DNA of 64,000 nt. Origin: Bacillota bacterium. GTDB lineage: Bacteria; Bacillota; Clostridia; Acetivibrionales; JAEZXR01. Shown in pieces: positions 8,670 through 17,130 of this stretch. The stretch lies in assembly GCA_023419605.1 (NCBI GenBank), contig JAEZXR010000125.1, positions 1 through 64,000 on the forward strand, written 5' to 3'. The translations under genes were made by a program, and so were the position numbers. Within the stretch, counting starts at the first letter, position 1. Each line of letters starts with the position of its first letter. Below the pieces are notes generated by a model. It did not search any database and was not told the origin of the DNA. It worked only from the letters and a program-made list of their open reading frames with translations.

Positions 8670-8697
8670 TTGACTTTGAAAATAATATGATTAAAAT
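8670..8697 (+). promoter_or_regulatory. sigma-A-type promoter for the groESL transcript
   Basis: TTGACT (8670-8675), a 16-base spacer and TAAAAT (8692-8697). The predicted transcription start near 8704 falls at the left edge of the CIRCE site, the classic geometry for HrcA repression. Confidence 0.7.
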
Positions 8698-8705
8698 TAG
8701 AATTG

Positions 8706-8732
8706 TTAGCACTCATAAGTGGCGAGTGCTAA
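8706..8732. promoter_or_regulatory. CIRCE operator (HrcA binding site)
   Basis: TTAGCACTC, nine bases, GAGTGCTAA: a perfect match to the CIRCE consensus, at the predicted +1 of the promoter at 8670. HrcA binds it and GroEL activity feeds back on HrcA. It lies about 850 bases before groES, with a membrane protein gene in between. 8487-8938 otherwise holds only a possible leader peptide. Confidence 0.95.
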
Positions 8733-8800
8733 TTATCGGGTAACTTTTTCTGATTTTTAATGGCTAACATTAGCGATTGGTGAGAGGAGGCTTTGATTTT

Positions 8801-8854
8801 ATGTTGTACCTTAACAGAGTGTTGAATAAAAATTCATTATGGCATTTCACATAG
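8801..8854 (+). CDS. possible 17-aa leader peptide
   Basis: An ATG at 8801 follows GAGAGGAGG (about 10 nt upstream) and reads MLYLNRVLNKNSLWHFT before TAG. It lies in the CIRCE-controlled leader, before the CmpB-like gene. A ribosome site this strong with such a short frame suggests a leader peptide or a stabilising ribosome-binding site. No homology can be judged at this length. Confidence 0.25.
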   Translation: MLYLNRVLNKNSLWHFT

Positions 8855-8938
8855 AACACTGCAACACCCCAATTCTTACAAAGCCTGGAATTGATTTTCA
8901 AATAAACTTTATAGATTAATTTTAAAGGGGACATCAAA

Positions 8939-9516
8939 ATGTGTGGCAGCTTTTATGAGGTAGTAATTTATTTTATGCTGTACTCCTTTATCGGATGGCT
9001 TCTTGAGGTTGCGTATGCTTTCTATGAGGAAAGAAGGTTTGTAAACCGAGGAATTTTGGCAGGACCTATCTGCCCTGTCTATGGCTTTGGAACACTTCTG
9101 ATTCTAAATATTGGTTCCATCCTGAAACTCCAGCATCCAGGCCTGTTAAGCAATATCATATTCATAATTCTGCTTACAACTGTTTTGGAGTATCTGACGG
9201 GATATATACTGGAGACGTTCCTTAAGGTGAAAGCCTGGGATTACAGCGATGAATTTTGCAATATAAGAGGGCGGATTTGCCTGAAGTTTTCGATATTCTG
9301 GGACTGCTTGGGTGCTTTTTGATTTACGGCTTACACCCGATAGCAGCACAGTATATGAATGAAGTAAACGAAGATATGAAAATAATTGTCGCTTTCATGC
9401 TTTTTGGGTTTGTTTTGATGGACATGATAAAGGCTATTCTTCCAAGACTTGCTTCTATGAAGCAGTTAAAATCCCGTGTACGTGTGAGCCTGCCTGTTCA
9501 TATCTTCAAGGCGTGA
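8939..9516 (+). pseudogene. CmpB-type putative ABC transporter permease, frameshifted
   Basis: The first frame (8939-9322) reads as a small polytopic membrane protein of the ABC_trans_CmpB family: MLYSFIGWLLEVAY, FVNRGILAGPICPVYGFG, YLTGYILE and the signature WDYSDEFCNIRGRICLKFS. At about 9298 the frame derails into WDCLGAF-stop. The expected continuation (GLLGCFLIYGLHP onward) is in the +1-shifted frame to 9516. Adding one G to the TGGGA at about 9298 restores a single protein of about 192 residues. It is therefore either a one-base deletion or a sequencing error. It starts 200 bases after CIRCE and ends 69 bases before groES, so it lies inside the heat-shock transcript. Function unknown. 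Confidence 0.75.
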
Positions 9517-9525
9517 TTTGCTTAT

Positions 9526-9547
9526 AAGCTGCTTAATCAGGCAGCTT
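9526..9547 (+). other. hairpin between the CmpB-like gene and groES
   Basis: AAGCTGC (9526-9532) pairs with GCAGCTT (9541-9547) over an 8-nt loop, followed by TACTATAAAAAA rather than a T run. It may be a weak attenuator or a processing site shielding the groESL message. Confidence 0.4.
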
Positions 9548-9585
9548 TACTATAAAAAATACAAGAGTAAAGGAGCTGAACAATT

Positions 9586-9870
9586 ATGCAAGTTAAACCA
9601 TTGGGAGCAAGAGTTCTACTAAAAGAGGTAGAAACGCAGGAAACCACAAAGAGTGGCATTGTTCTGCCCTCAAATGCAAAAGAAAAGCCGTTTGTGGCAG
9701 AAGTGGTTGAAGTGGGGCCTGGCGAAATCAAGGACGGTAAGGAGATTAAAATGCAGGTAAAAAAGGGAGATAAGGTGCTCTATAGCAAGTTTGCAGGGAC
9801 CGAAATCAAACTGGACAGTCAGAAATATCTGATAGTAAGACAGGATGATATTTTAGCAATCGTAGAGTAA
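9586..9870 (+). CDS. groES: co-chaperonin GroES
   Basis: A 94-residue 10-kDa chaperonin, the lid of the GroEL folding chamber. It opens MQVKPLGARVLLKEVE and includes the mobile-loop segment TKSGIVLPSNAKEKP that contacts GroEL, the roof segment EVGPGEIKDG, and the closing LIVRQDDILAIVE. AAAGGAG precedes the ATG. groEL follows after 15 nt. Its expression should be set by the promoter and CIRCE at 8670-8732; I see no second CIRCE directly before it. Confidence 0.97.
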   Translation: MQVKPLGARVLLKEVETQETTKSGIVLPSNAKEKPFVAEVVEVGPGEIKDGKEIKMQVKKGDKVLYSKFAGTEIKLDSQKYLIVRQDDILAIVE

Positions 9871-9885
9871 AGGAAGGTGGAAAAT

Positions 9886-11508
9886 ATGGCTGCAAAAATA
9901 ATTTCATTTGACAGTATGGCCAGGAAATCAATCGAGTCTGGTGTAAATAAATTGGCAGATGCCGTAAAGGTCACACTTGGACCTAAAGGCAGAAACGTAG
10001 TATTGGAGAAAAAATTCGGTTCTCCTACTATCACAAATGACGGTGTAACCATAGCAAAGGAAATTGAACTGGAAGACCCATATGAGAACATGGGTGCCCA
10101 ACTTGTAAAGGAAGTAGCCAGCAAGACCAACGATGTTGCTGGTGATGGAACTACTACAGCAACATTGCTCGCACAGGCAATTGTCAGGGAAGGCATGAAG
10201 AACATAGCAGCAGGTGCGAACCCAATAATACTTAAAAGAGGAATAGAAAAAGCCACTGATAAGGTAGTTGAGATTATAAAGGGAAACAGCCAAAAAATCA
10301 AAGGCAAGCATGACATGGCCTTTGTAGCGACTATCTCTTCTGGAGACGAAAAAATAGGCAGCCTTATTGCCGATGCAATGGAGAAGGTTACAGCGGATGG
10401 TGTCATCACCGTTGAAGAAAACAAAGCCTCGGATACCGTCATAGAGATTGTTGAAGGTATGCAGTTTGACAGAGGCTATATCTCCCCCTACATGGTTACA
10501 GACAATGAAAAGATGGAAGCCGTACTGGAAGACCCGTATATCCTTATAACCGACAAGAAGATCAACAATGTACAGGATTTGCTGCCTGCCCTTGAGCTGG
10601 TGGTAAAGAACGGCGGGAAGATGCTTTTAATTGCAGAGGATGTTGAAGGTGATGCTTTGGCAACCCTGGTAGTAAACAAATTAAGAGGCACTTTCACCTG
10701 TGTAGCCGTAAAAGCTCCAGGTTTTGGCGACAGACGCAAAGAGATGCTGCGTGACATTGCAATCCTGACTGGCGGACAGGTTGTGTCCGAAGAAGTGGGC
10801 ATGGACATTAAGGATATTAAGCTCGAATGGTTTGGAAAAGCCAAATCGGTAAAAGTGCAGAAGGAAAATACCATTATCGTAAGCGGTGCAGGAAGTCAGA
10901 AAGAAATAAAGGACAGGGTTGAATCCATCAAAAAGCAAATAGAGCTTACTACCTCAAGCTATGATAAGGAAAAGCTCAATGAAAGGCTGGCGAAGCTGGC
11001 TGGCGGTGTAGCGGTAATCCGTGTCGGGGCTGCAACAGAAACCGAAATGAAGGAAAAGAAATACAGGGTGGAAGACGCTCTTAATGCAACCAGGGCAGCT
11101 GTAGAGGAAGGAATTGTCCCTGGCGGCGGTACAGCTTATCTCAATGCAATACCAGAAGTGGGAAAATTAGTGGATACCCTTCATGGCGATGAAAAGACAG
11201 GGGCTGCGATTATATTAAGGGCTTTGGAGGAACCACTCCGTCAGATTGCTGTCAACGCAGGCGTTGATGGCTCGGTAATCGTAGAAAAAGTGAAGAGCAG
11301 TGAAAAAGGAAAGGGCTACGATGCTGCAAAGGATGAATATGTGGATATGTTTGAGGCGGGAATTATCGACCCTGTGAAAGTGACCAGATCTGCCATCCAG
11401 AACGCAGCATCGGTGGCAGCGATGATCCTGACCACCGAAAGTGCAGTGGCTGAAAAGCCAGAAAAAAAGAAGACTCCGCCAATGCCAGCAGGAGACATGG
11501 ATTACTAA
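9886..11508 (+). CDS. groEL: chaperonin GroEL
   Basis: A 540-residue 60-kDa chaperonin. Diagnostic segments are LGPKGRNVVLEKKFG, the ATP-site GDGTTTATLLA (about residue 86), KAPGFGDRRKEMLRDIA, and VPGGGTAYLNA (about residue 411). The ATG at 9886 follows AGGAAGG; the GTG at 9877 falls inside that site. The C-terminus is odd: instead of the usual run of GGM repeats it has a lysine-rich stretch and ends MPAGDMDY, which may change the chamber interior. It is co-transcribed with groES. Confidence 0.97.
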   Translation: MAAKIISFDSMARKSIESGVNKLADAVKVTLGPKGRNVVLEKKFGSPTITNDGVTIAKEIELEDPYENMGAQLVKEVASKTNDVAGDGTTTATLLAQAIVREGMKNIAAGANPIILKRGIEKATDKVVEIIKGNSQKIKGKHDMAFVATISSGDEKIGSLIADAMEKVTADGVITVEENKASDTVIEIVEGMQFDRGYISPYMVTDNEKMEAVLEDPYILITDKKINNVQDLLPALELVVKNGGKMLLIAEDVEGDALATLVVNKLRGTFTCVAVKAPGFGDRRKEMLRDIAILTGGQVVSEEVGMDIKDIKLEWFGKAKSVKVQKENTIIVSGAGSQKEIKDRVESIKKQIELTTSSYDKEKLNERLAKLAGGVAVIRVGAATETEMKEKKYRVEDALNATRAAVEEGIVPGGGTAYLNAIPEVGKLVDTLHGDEKTGAAIILRALEEPLRQIAVNAGVDGSVIVEKVKSSEKGKGYDAAKDEYVDMFEAGIIDPVKVTRSAIQNAASVAAMILTTESAVAEKPEKKKTPPMPAGDMDY

Positions 11509-11551
11509 AATAAGGCTTATGGCTTACATAGCCTTTGGCCATATATATGGA

Positions 11552-11648
11552 AAAGGGAGTCAGCTTTGTCCAGCAAAGTCCCCCAAAGACTCCCTTTCCT
11601 CAAATGATTTGCATATGGGCTGTGGAGTTGAAATTCCGCAGCCTTTAT
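11552..11648 (+). terminator. tandem hairpins ending the groESL transcript
   Basis: The first hairpin pairs AAAGGGAGTC (11552-11561) with GACTCCCTTT (11588-11597) around a structured 26-nt loop but has no T run. The second pairs GGCTGTGGA (11618-11626) with TCCGCAGCC (11635-11643) over 8 nt, then TTTATT, and is the likely terminator. Confidence 0.7.
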
Positions 11649-11700
11649 TATAAAAAATGCATTTATATCATAATCCAATTCCGTTTTTGGGGGTGATGTA

Positions 11701-12516
11701 ATGGGGAAGTGCTTATTATCAATAGATTGGGACTATTTTATCCATACACAGAAAGAAAATTGGGGTTCATATATAGAAAATACTAAAAACATTATTAATT
11801 TGTGGTATAAACGGTATATCCAGGCAAAGGCACGAGGAAGGGATATTCACAAGTCGTTTCAGCTTTCTTCGGGGATAGATGAATTTTGGGAGAAGATCAA
11901 GGGACACTTCATATTTGCAAAGGGAATTAAAGCCTACGTTTACGACTCCCACGCTTTATCCTATGATATAGCAAGGGAGCAAGGGTGTAATGCAGTATAT
12001 CTTTTTGATGCCCATGCTGACCTCGGTTATGGAGGGCTATCTTCACTTGATTTTGAGGTTAATTGTGCAAACTGGCTCGGTAAGCTCTTAAAGGATAAAT
12101 GGATTGGAGAAGCAAATATTATTTATAGTCCGCATTCAGCCGAAAAGCCAGAATATTTCAAGTCGATAAACAATGTTTTCAATGTTCGTTACCCAGGTTT
12201 TGATAGCCTTGATAAAGGAATTGAAGTGTCGGCAGTTCACATATGCAGGTCGGGTGCATGGACACCACCCTGGCTTGATGAACGGTTTACCCAATTTGTT
12301 GACAGTTCAGGGATTGCATATGAGTTTATGGACTGCCCAACAAGGAAGTGGGATACCACAAGCTCAAGTACTGGAACTTCTCCGGGGACTGGACCAGTTG
12401 GGCATTGCGATTTATTCCCCGCTGGAGGGCGAAATCCGTCTGGAACAGCAGGAACTGGACTTCTTTCTGCGTTAGGAAGGAGGGGCTGTCATGTCAAGAA
12501 CTCAGGCATCCAATGA
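11701..12516 (+). pseudogene. arginase/deacetylase-fold-like protein, 3' end replaced by mobile element
   Basis: The first 215 or so residues read as a conserved soluble protein with the run SIDWDYFIH near the start and the metal-site-like YLFDAHADLGYGG (about residues 100-112), which recalls arginase-fold hydrolases. The frame changes character near 12345: after MDCPTRKW it becomes a Ser/Thr/Gly-rich run (for example SSSTGTSPGTGP) typical of reading another gene out of frame. So the native 3' end is lost at about 12345, where the recombinase cassette begins. GGGGGTGATG gives a good ribosome site. A frame to 12516 remains open, so a chimeric protein could still be made. The missing 3' part is not found elsewhere in the window. 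Confidence 0.65.
12353..12475 (+). pseudogene. 3' remnant of a gene at the left edge of the recombinase cassette
   Basis: In a frame different from the arginase-like gene, 40 codons read IPQAQVLELLRGLDQLGIAI and on to QQELDFFLR-stop, a normal-looking acidic helical tail. Just after it, AGGAAGGAGGGG leads into the next small gene. I take it as the tail of an element gene whose 5' part was lost at the junction near 12345. Family unknown. Confidence 0.4.
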
Positions 12517-12655
12517 GGTGCAGTATAAAATCTTCATAAAATTCCTTAACATCTTGCTTCGCAACGGCATTATAACTTCTGATGAATACAAAAAAATCGA
12601 CGATTTGAACAGGCAAACCTTCACACCAGAACTATCTCAAGTATATGCGCAATAA
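12491..12655 (+). CDS. small SHOCT-like protein of the recombinase cassette
   Basis: A 54-residue protein opening MSRTQASNEVQYKIFIKFLN, with a closing helical unit containing NGIITSDEYKKIDDLN. The pattern of a short helix, G-x-I-T-x-x-E-[YF] and a basic helix is that of SHOCT domains, often found as the last domain of small oligomerising proteins. GGAGGGG lies 7 nt before the ATG. In Clostridia such small proteins commonly precede serine recombinase clusters, which fits the gene 76 nt downstream. Function unknown. Confidence 0.6.
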   Translation: MSRTQASNEVQYKIFIKFLNILLRNGIITSDEYKKIDDLNRQTFTPELSQVYAQ

Positions 12656-12730
12656 CACTAGCTTTCCGGGAAATTGTGTGGTAGTGTGTGTTGCTAACAG
12701 GAGGACACAAATAAGAAAGGAGAAGATCGT

Positions 12731-14356
12731 ATGGCAAAAAATGTACAAATTATTCGTCCTGTTAAGCAGCAGGTTATCCAGCAGCTCCAGCCTAAAAAGC
12801 GGGTCTGCGCCTACTGCAGAGTCAGTACCGATTCCCGCGAACAACACAATTCCTTCTCGGTACAGACGGAGTATTATAAGAACTTCATCGAGAGCCAGGA
12901 AAATTGGGAGTTCGCCGGGATTTACGCTGACGAAGCACGAAGCGGCACAAAACTGCAAAAGAGAGATGACTTTTTGCGGATGATGAAAGACTGCGAGGAC
13001 GGGAAGAACGATATGGTTATTACCAAATCCGTAACCCGTTTTGCAAGAAACACAGTAGACAGCATCCGGGCAATTCGCAGGCTGAAAGAGCTTGGAATTA
13101 CCGTCTACTTTGAAAAGGAACACATCAACAGCCTGTCGGAAAAAAGCGAACAGATGCTGACCATTTTAAGCTCACTGGCACAGGGAGAAGCCGAAAGCAT
13201 CTCCACCAACAACAAATGGGCGGTTCTGAAACGCTTTCAGGATGGCACGTTCACCATAAGCTGCCCTGCCTACGGCTATACCAGAGATAACGATGGCGAA
13301 CTGATCATACAGGAAGAAGAAGCTATGGTTGTACGCCGGATTTTCAGAGACTACCTGCATGGGAAAGGAACTTACCTGATCGCCAAGGAACTGACCGATG
13401 AAAGCTATCCTACAATTCGCTCCGGCGAAAAATGGAGCGACGGAGTGATCAGGGAAATACTTCTGAATCCCGTTTATTCCGGCAATCTGCTGTTACAAAA
13501 AACCTACACGACTGAGGTGCTTCCCTTTAAGCGAAAGCATAACAGAGGTCAAGTACCTCAGTATTTTATTGAGGACAACCACGAACCACTTATTACACCC
13601 GAACAGGCGGAGGCAGTCAGGGAAATCATGGAATACCGGAGCAAACAGCATGGCGTGGATTCTGAAAAATGTCAGAACCGCTATGGTTTCAGCAGTAAAA
13701 TCCTCTGCGGTGAATGCGGAGGCACCTTCCGCAGGCAGAAGATATACATCGGCAAGCCCTATGAAAAAATCCAATGGTGCTGCCACCAGCATATTGAAGA
13801 TAAAACCAAGTGCGGGCAGAAGGCTGTCCGCGAAGATATCCTCCAATGCGCCTTTATCCTCATGTGGAACAAGCTGACTAGCAATTATGCCGACATCCTG
13901 CTCCCCCTGCTGGAAGTGCTGAAAAAGCTTCGGATGGACGAGCAGCAGGAACAGGAAATCGAGGACTGCAATAATAAAATTATGGAACTCACAGAGCAGG
14001 GACATATCCTGAGTCGATTGATTTCAAAAGGGTATATGGACCCTGCTGTTTTTATAGAGCGACAGAATGCCCTTACTGTGGAGCTCACCGCGGCAAAGAA
14101 AAAAAGAAACCAGCTTTTAGGCAGCAATGGATTTGAGCAGGAGATCGCAGGGACTGAGCTTCTGCTGGAGCTCATCAAAAACAACCCCGGCATCCTTGAA
14201 GTATACAGCGAGGACCTATTCTCCCAAGCGGTTGAGAATGTCGTCATACGAAAAGACCAGATAACTTTCCGGCTGATTAACAAGCTGGAGCTGACAGAGT
14301 CCATCGGAAAGGAGGAAGATCAGAATGGCACAACGGCACATGCCCATCGGCTATAA
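12731..14356 (+). CDS. large serine recombinase A
   Basis: A 541-residue site-specific recombinase. The N-terminal resolvase domain (about 25-170) has the nucleophile Ser32 in CAYCRVSTDS and the run ITKSVTRFARNTVD. A recombinase domain follows (about 190-300), then a zinc ribbon with paired cysteines (CGECGG, then CCHQH and later Cys) and a coiled-coil C-terminus (about 400-470). Such enzymes cut attB and attP through a serine-DNA link and integrate or excise elements without host factors. AAAGGAG precedes the ATG. It overlaps the next gene by 32 nt, so the two are co-translated. It is the first of three recombinase genes in one direction. Confidence 0.95.
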   Translation: MAKNVQIIRPVKQQVIQQLQPKKRVCAYCRVSTDSREQHNSFSVQTEYYKNFIESQENWEFAGIYADEARSGTKLQKRDDFLRMMKDCEDGKNDMVITKSVTRFARNTVDSIRAIRRLKELGITVYFEKEHINSLSEKSEQMLTILSSLAQGEAESISTNNKWAVLKRFQDGTFTISCPAYGYTRDNDGELIIQEEEAMVVRRIFRDYLHGKGTYLIAKELTDESYPTIRSGEKWSDGVIREILLNPVYSGNLLLQKTYTTEVLPFKRKHNRGQVPQYFIEDNHEPLITPEQAEAVREIMEYRSKQHGVDSEKCQNRYGFSSKILCGECGGTFRRQKIYIGKPYEKIQWCCHQHIEDKTKCGQKAVREDILQCAFILMWNKLTSNYADILLPLLEVLKKLRMDEQQEQEIEDCNNKIMELTEQGHILSRLISKGYMDPAVFIERQNALTVELTAAKKKRNQLLGSNGFEQEIAGTELLLELIKNNPGILEVYSEDLFSQAVENVVIRKDQITFRLINKLELTESIGKEEDQNGTTAHAHRL

Positions 14357-15224
14357 GCTGGTGGAAGGAAAAATTCATCTGGACGATTCCAAGGCAAATA
14401 TCGTAAAGCATATTTTTCAGGAGTATGCATGCGGGGCTTCCCTACTTGACATAGCCAAGGCGATGACGGCGGCCGGATTACCAAACGCCAACAATCAGCC
14501 CAAATGGTACCATGGAACAGTCAGCAACATACTGGACAACGTAAAATATCAGGGTGACGATTTCTATCCCCCGCTGATCGACAAAGAATTATTCGAAAAG
14601 GTACAGCGCCGCCGTGATGAACGATGCGAAAAGCTCGGACGAAATCTGCAGCTTAACAGTGCAAGCCGCCAATCCGTCTTTTCCGGTATCCTACGCTGCG
14701 GGGAATGCGGTGACGTTTACCGAAAATATGTAGAGCATTGCGGAAAGCCAACAAAACGGACTTTCTGGAAATGCAAGAGGTATATCAACAGAAACAGGGT
14801 TTGCTGCCGCAACAGTTTTCTCACAGATGAACAGATCAGGCTGGCCTTCCTTTCCATAGCCAATCGAATTATAACAAACCAGAAATGCCTGGATAGTATT
14901 CCCAAAAAGGAATCCGCCGTAAATAGCTTTGAATATATCAAACTGGATAAAAAAATAAAGGAGCTGGAAGCAGAAGGACAGTATTCGTCCAAAGAACTTC
15001 CGGCTCTTATTTTTGAACGGGCAAAAGCATTTTACAGGACATCTCGCGTCGATGATGCTGCCTACAATACCGAAAAGATGAAGCAGACATTTGCCGGCAG
15101 GGCACCTCTCCGCGGGTTCGATGAGAAACTGTTTCAGACAGTCATCCGACAGGTCACAGTACACAAGGATGAAAGATTGACCTTCGAGTTTATCAATGGG
15201 CTGACTCTGGAGGCCAAATACTGA
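14325..15224 (+). CDS. recombinase-domain protein B lacking the catalytic resolvase domain
   Basis: A 299-residue protein that begins directly at the recombinase DNA-binding domain: MPIGYKLVEGKIHLDDSKA, then the typical HGTVSNILDNVKYQGD. It continues with the zinc ribbon (CGECGDVYRK, then C pairs) and a C-terminal helix. The whole resolvase domain with the catalytic serine is missing. AAAGGAGG lies before the ATG at 14325, so this is a designed start rather than a broken gene. It overlaps recombinase A by 32 nt. I infer a DNA-binding partner that forms mixed synapses with A or C, or steers directionality. Confidence 0.9.
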   Translation: MAQRHMPIGYKLVEGKIHLDDSKANIVKHIFQEYACGASLLDIAKAMTAAGLPNANNQPKWYHGTVSNILDNVKYQGDDFYPPLIDKELFEKVQRRRDERCEKLGRNLQLNSASRQSVFSGILRCGECGDVYRKYVEHCGKPTKRTFWKCKRYINRNRVCCRNSFLTDEQIRLAFLSIANRIITNQKCLDSIPKKESAVNSFEYIKLDKKIKELEAEGQYSSKELPALIFERAKAFYRTSRVDDAAYNTEKMKQTFAGRAPLRGFDEKLFQTVIRQVTVHKDERLTFEFINGLTLEAKY

Positions 15225-15254
15225 TTAACCACTGAAGAAAGGATGGAATGGAAA

Positions 15255-15419
15255 ATGAATGAATCAAAGAATACGCAAAAAGATGAAAAACCTTTAAAAG
15301 TCGCTATTTATATGCGGGTGGGGAGTGTAGAACAATTAAGCCCCGAAGTGCAGAAAGAATATTTAAGTAAAAAAACAGAGGAAATGGAGAAAGAAGAACT
15401 CAGGAAAGGAGATAACTAA
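15255..15419 (+). CDS. 54-aa protein resembling a resolvase N-terminal strand
   Basis: A small frame between recombinases B and C, ending 1 nt before the ATG of C. Residues 13-26 read PLKVAIYMRVGSVE, close to the first strand of serine recombinases (consensus about xAxYxRVSTxxQ), but the catalytic serine position is Gly23. The rest (KEYLSKKTEEMEKEEL) is a charged helix. AAGGATGG lies just upstream. It may be a decayed fourth recombinase start or a small modulator that mimics the catalytic domain. The fragment view is the simpler one. Confidence 0.45.
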   Translation: MNESKNTQKDEKPLKVAIYMRVGSVEQLSPEVQKEYLSKKTEEMEKEELRKGDN

Positions 15420-15420
15420 G

Positions 15421-17070
15421 ATGCAGACTGCAACAGCAAAAAAGAAAAACATCTCGTTTATCCCCTCTCAGCCGGAATATGACCGGAGCATCAAGGTCCA
15501 ATTTAAGGCCCTGCGGGTTGCCGCTTACTGCCGCGTCAGCACCACGCTGGAACAACAGGAAGGCAGCTATGAAGCGCAGATATCCTACTACACTGAGAAA
15601 ATAAAGAGTAATCCAAACTGGAAGCTGGCCGGCATCTATGCCGACGATGGAAAGTCCGCAACCAACACCAAAAAACGTGACGATTTCAATGCCATGATCG
15701 AGGACTGCATGGCGGGAAAGGTTGATATGGTTATCACCAAATCCGTCAGCCGCTTCGCCAGAAATACGGTAGATTGCCTCCAGAATATCCGGAAGCTCAA
15801 GGAAAAGAATATCGCCATTTTCTTCGAAAAAGAAGGGGTAAACACTCTGGAGAGCTCCGGTGAGCTGCTGATCACCATCTTAAGCAGTCAGGCCCAGGAG
15901 GAAAGCCGGAACCTGAGTGAAAATACCCGGTGGGGATTGGTCAGACGCTTTGAAAACGGAATCATCTCTGTAAACCACAATAAATTCATGGGATATACAA
16001 AGGATGAGAATGGAGAACTGGTCATCGTACCGGAGGAAGCCGAGATCGTCAGACGGATTTTTCGCCTCTACCTTGAAGGAAGCAGCTACGTCCAGATCGC
16101 TAAGATTTTAGAGGATGACGGTATACTCACTGTAACAGGAAAGACGAGCTGGTGCCCCAGTGTGATCGACCAAATGCTCAGTAACGAAAAATACATGGGC
16201 GATGCCCTTCTGCAAAAGACTTATACAGTGGATTTCCTCACAAAAAAGAAAGTGAAAAATCAAGGAATTGTTCCACAGTATTACATACAGGACAACCATG
16301 AAGCCATTATCCCGAAAGAGCTTTTCTACCGGGTACAGGAGGAAAAGGCCAGGAGGGCAAGCTTGAACAAATCCGCTGCTACCAGGAGAGCAAAAAAAGA
16401 GAAAAGTAAGTATAGCTCCAAGTACGCTCTTTCTGACATCATGATCTGCAAAGAATGCGGGAAGCCATACCGCAGACAGGTCTGGTCCAAGAATGGTCAG
16501 AAGAGTGCCGTATGGCGTTGCGAAAATCGTCTAAAAAACGGAACCAAGTACTGCAGGCACTCTCCCACACTAAAAGAGGATGTTCTGAATGAAGCGGTCA
16601 TGACAGCCATTAACAGCGTCGTCGAAAACCGGGGTGAGTTTGTGGGCGCTTTCCGCGAAAACGTCATTCAGGTAATCGGGAGTTATTCAACCAAAAATGT
16701 CCCCACAGAATATGATGAACAGATCACGAAGTTGCAAGGTGAGATGCTGACTCTGATTGAGGAAAATGCAAAGATGGGTTCGATCACCGAGGATTTTGAC
16801 GAACAATATCATAAGATTGCGGAGCAGATCAAGGAGCTCAAGCAAAAGAAACTGGACAGCATCCGAGATCAAAAACGGGCTGCAGATTTTCAGCAGAGGG
16901 TCAGCGATATGGACACCTGCCTGAAAAAGGTATCCTGCGAGGTTCGGGACTTTGATGACGATCTGGTGCGCAGACTTCTGCAAGGAGTTAAAGTTATAAA
17001 CGAAGATACGCTCGAGATACAGTTCAAATCAGGGATTGTCATGAAACAGAGGGTTTCCTGCTATGACTGA
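15421..17070 (+). CDS. large serine recombinase C
   Basis: A 549-residue recombinase with Ser40 in AAYCRVSTTLEQQ as nucleophile, then ITKSVSRFARNTVD, a recombinase domain (about 200-310), a zinc ribbon with KECGKPYRR, and a coiled coil (about 430-500). The C-terminus reads EIQFKSGIVMKQRVSCYD. The same tail occurs as an isolated remnant at 25965-26045. AGGAAAGGAG precedes the ATG. With A and B it forms a three-recombinase cassette transcribed together. It ends in a strong hairpin at 17131. Confidence 0.95.
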   Translation: MQTATAKKKNISFIPSQPEYDRSIKVQFKALRVAAYCRVSTTLEQQEGSYEAQISYYTEKIKSNPNWKLAGIYADDGKSATNTKKRDDFNAMIEDCMAGKVDMVITKSVSRFARNTVDCLQNIRKLKEKNIAIFFEKEGVNTLESSGELLITILSSQAQEESRNLSENTRWGLVRRFENGIISVNHNKFMGYTKDENGELVIVPEEAEIVRRIFRLYLEGSSYVQIAKILEDDGILTVTGKTSWCPSVIDQMLSNEKYMGDALLQKTYTVDFLTKKKVKNQGIVPQYYIQDNHEAIIPKELFYRVQEEKARRASLNKSAATRRAKKEKSKYSSKYALSDIMICKECGKPYRRQVWSKNGQKSAVWRCENRLKNGTKYCRHSPTLKEDVLNEAVMTAINSVVENRGEFVGAFRENVIQVIGSYSTKNVPTEYDEQITKLQGEMLTLIEENAKMGSITEDFDEQYHKIAEQIKELKQKKLDSIRDQKRAADFQQRVSDMDTCLKKVSCEVRDFDDDLVRRLLQGVKVINEDTLEIQFKSGIVMKQRVSCYD

Positions 17071-17130
17071 AAACAGGCGTTAGCCGCCATATATGCATTG
17101 TTGCCTGCCGTATGATATGAAACCCGGTAA

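Noticed and set aside
8537..8743. 68-codon open frame between hsp20 and the groESL leader
   Set aside because: It contains the TTGACT/TAAAAT promoter and the whole CIRCE site, has no ribosome site, and starts inside the hsp20 terminator region.
12645..12983. 112-codon frame overlapping recombinase A
   Set aside because: It overlaps the well-supported recombinase start in another frame and has a low-complexity Ser-rich run.
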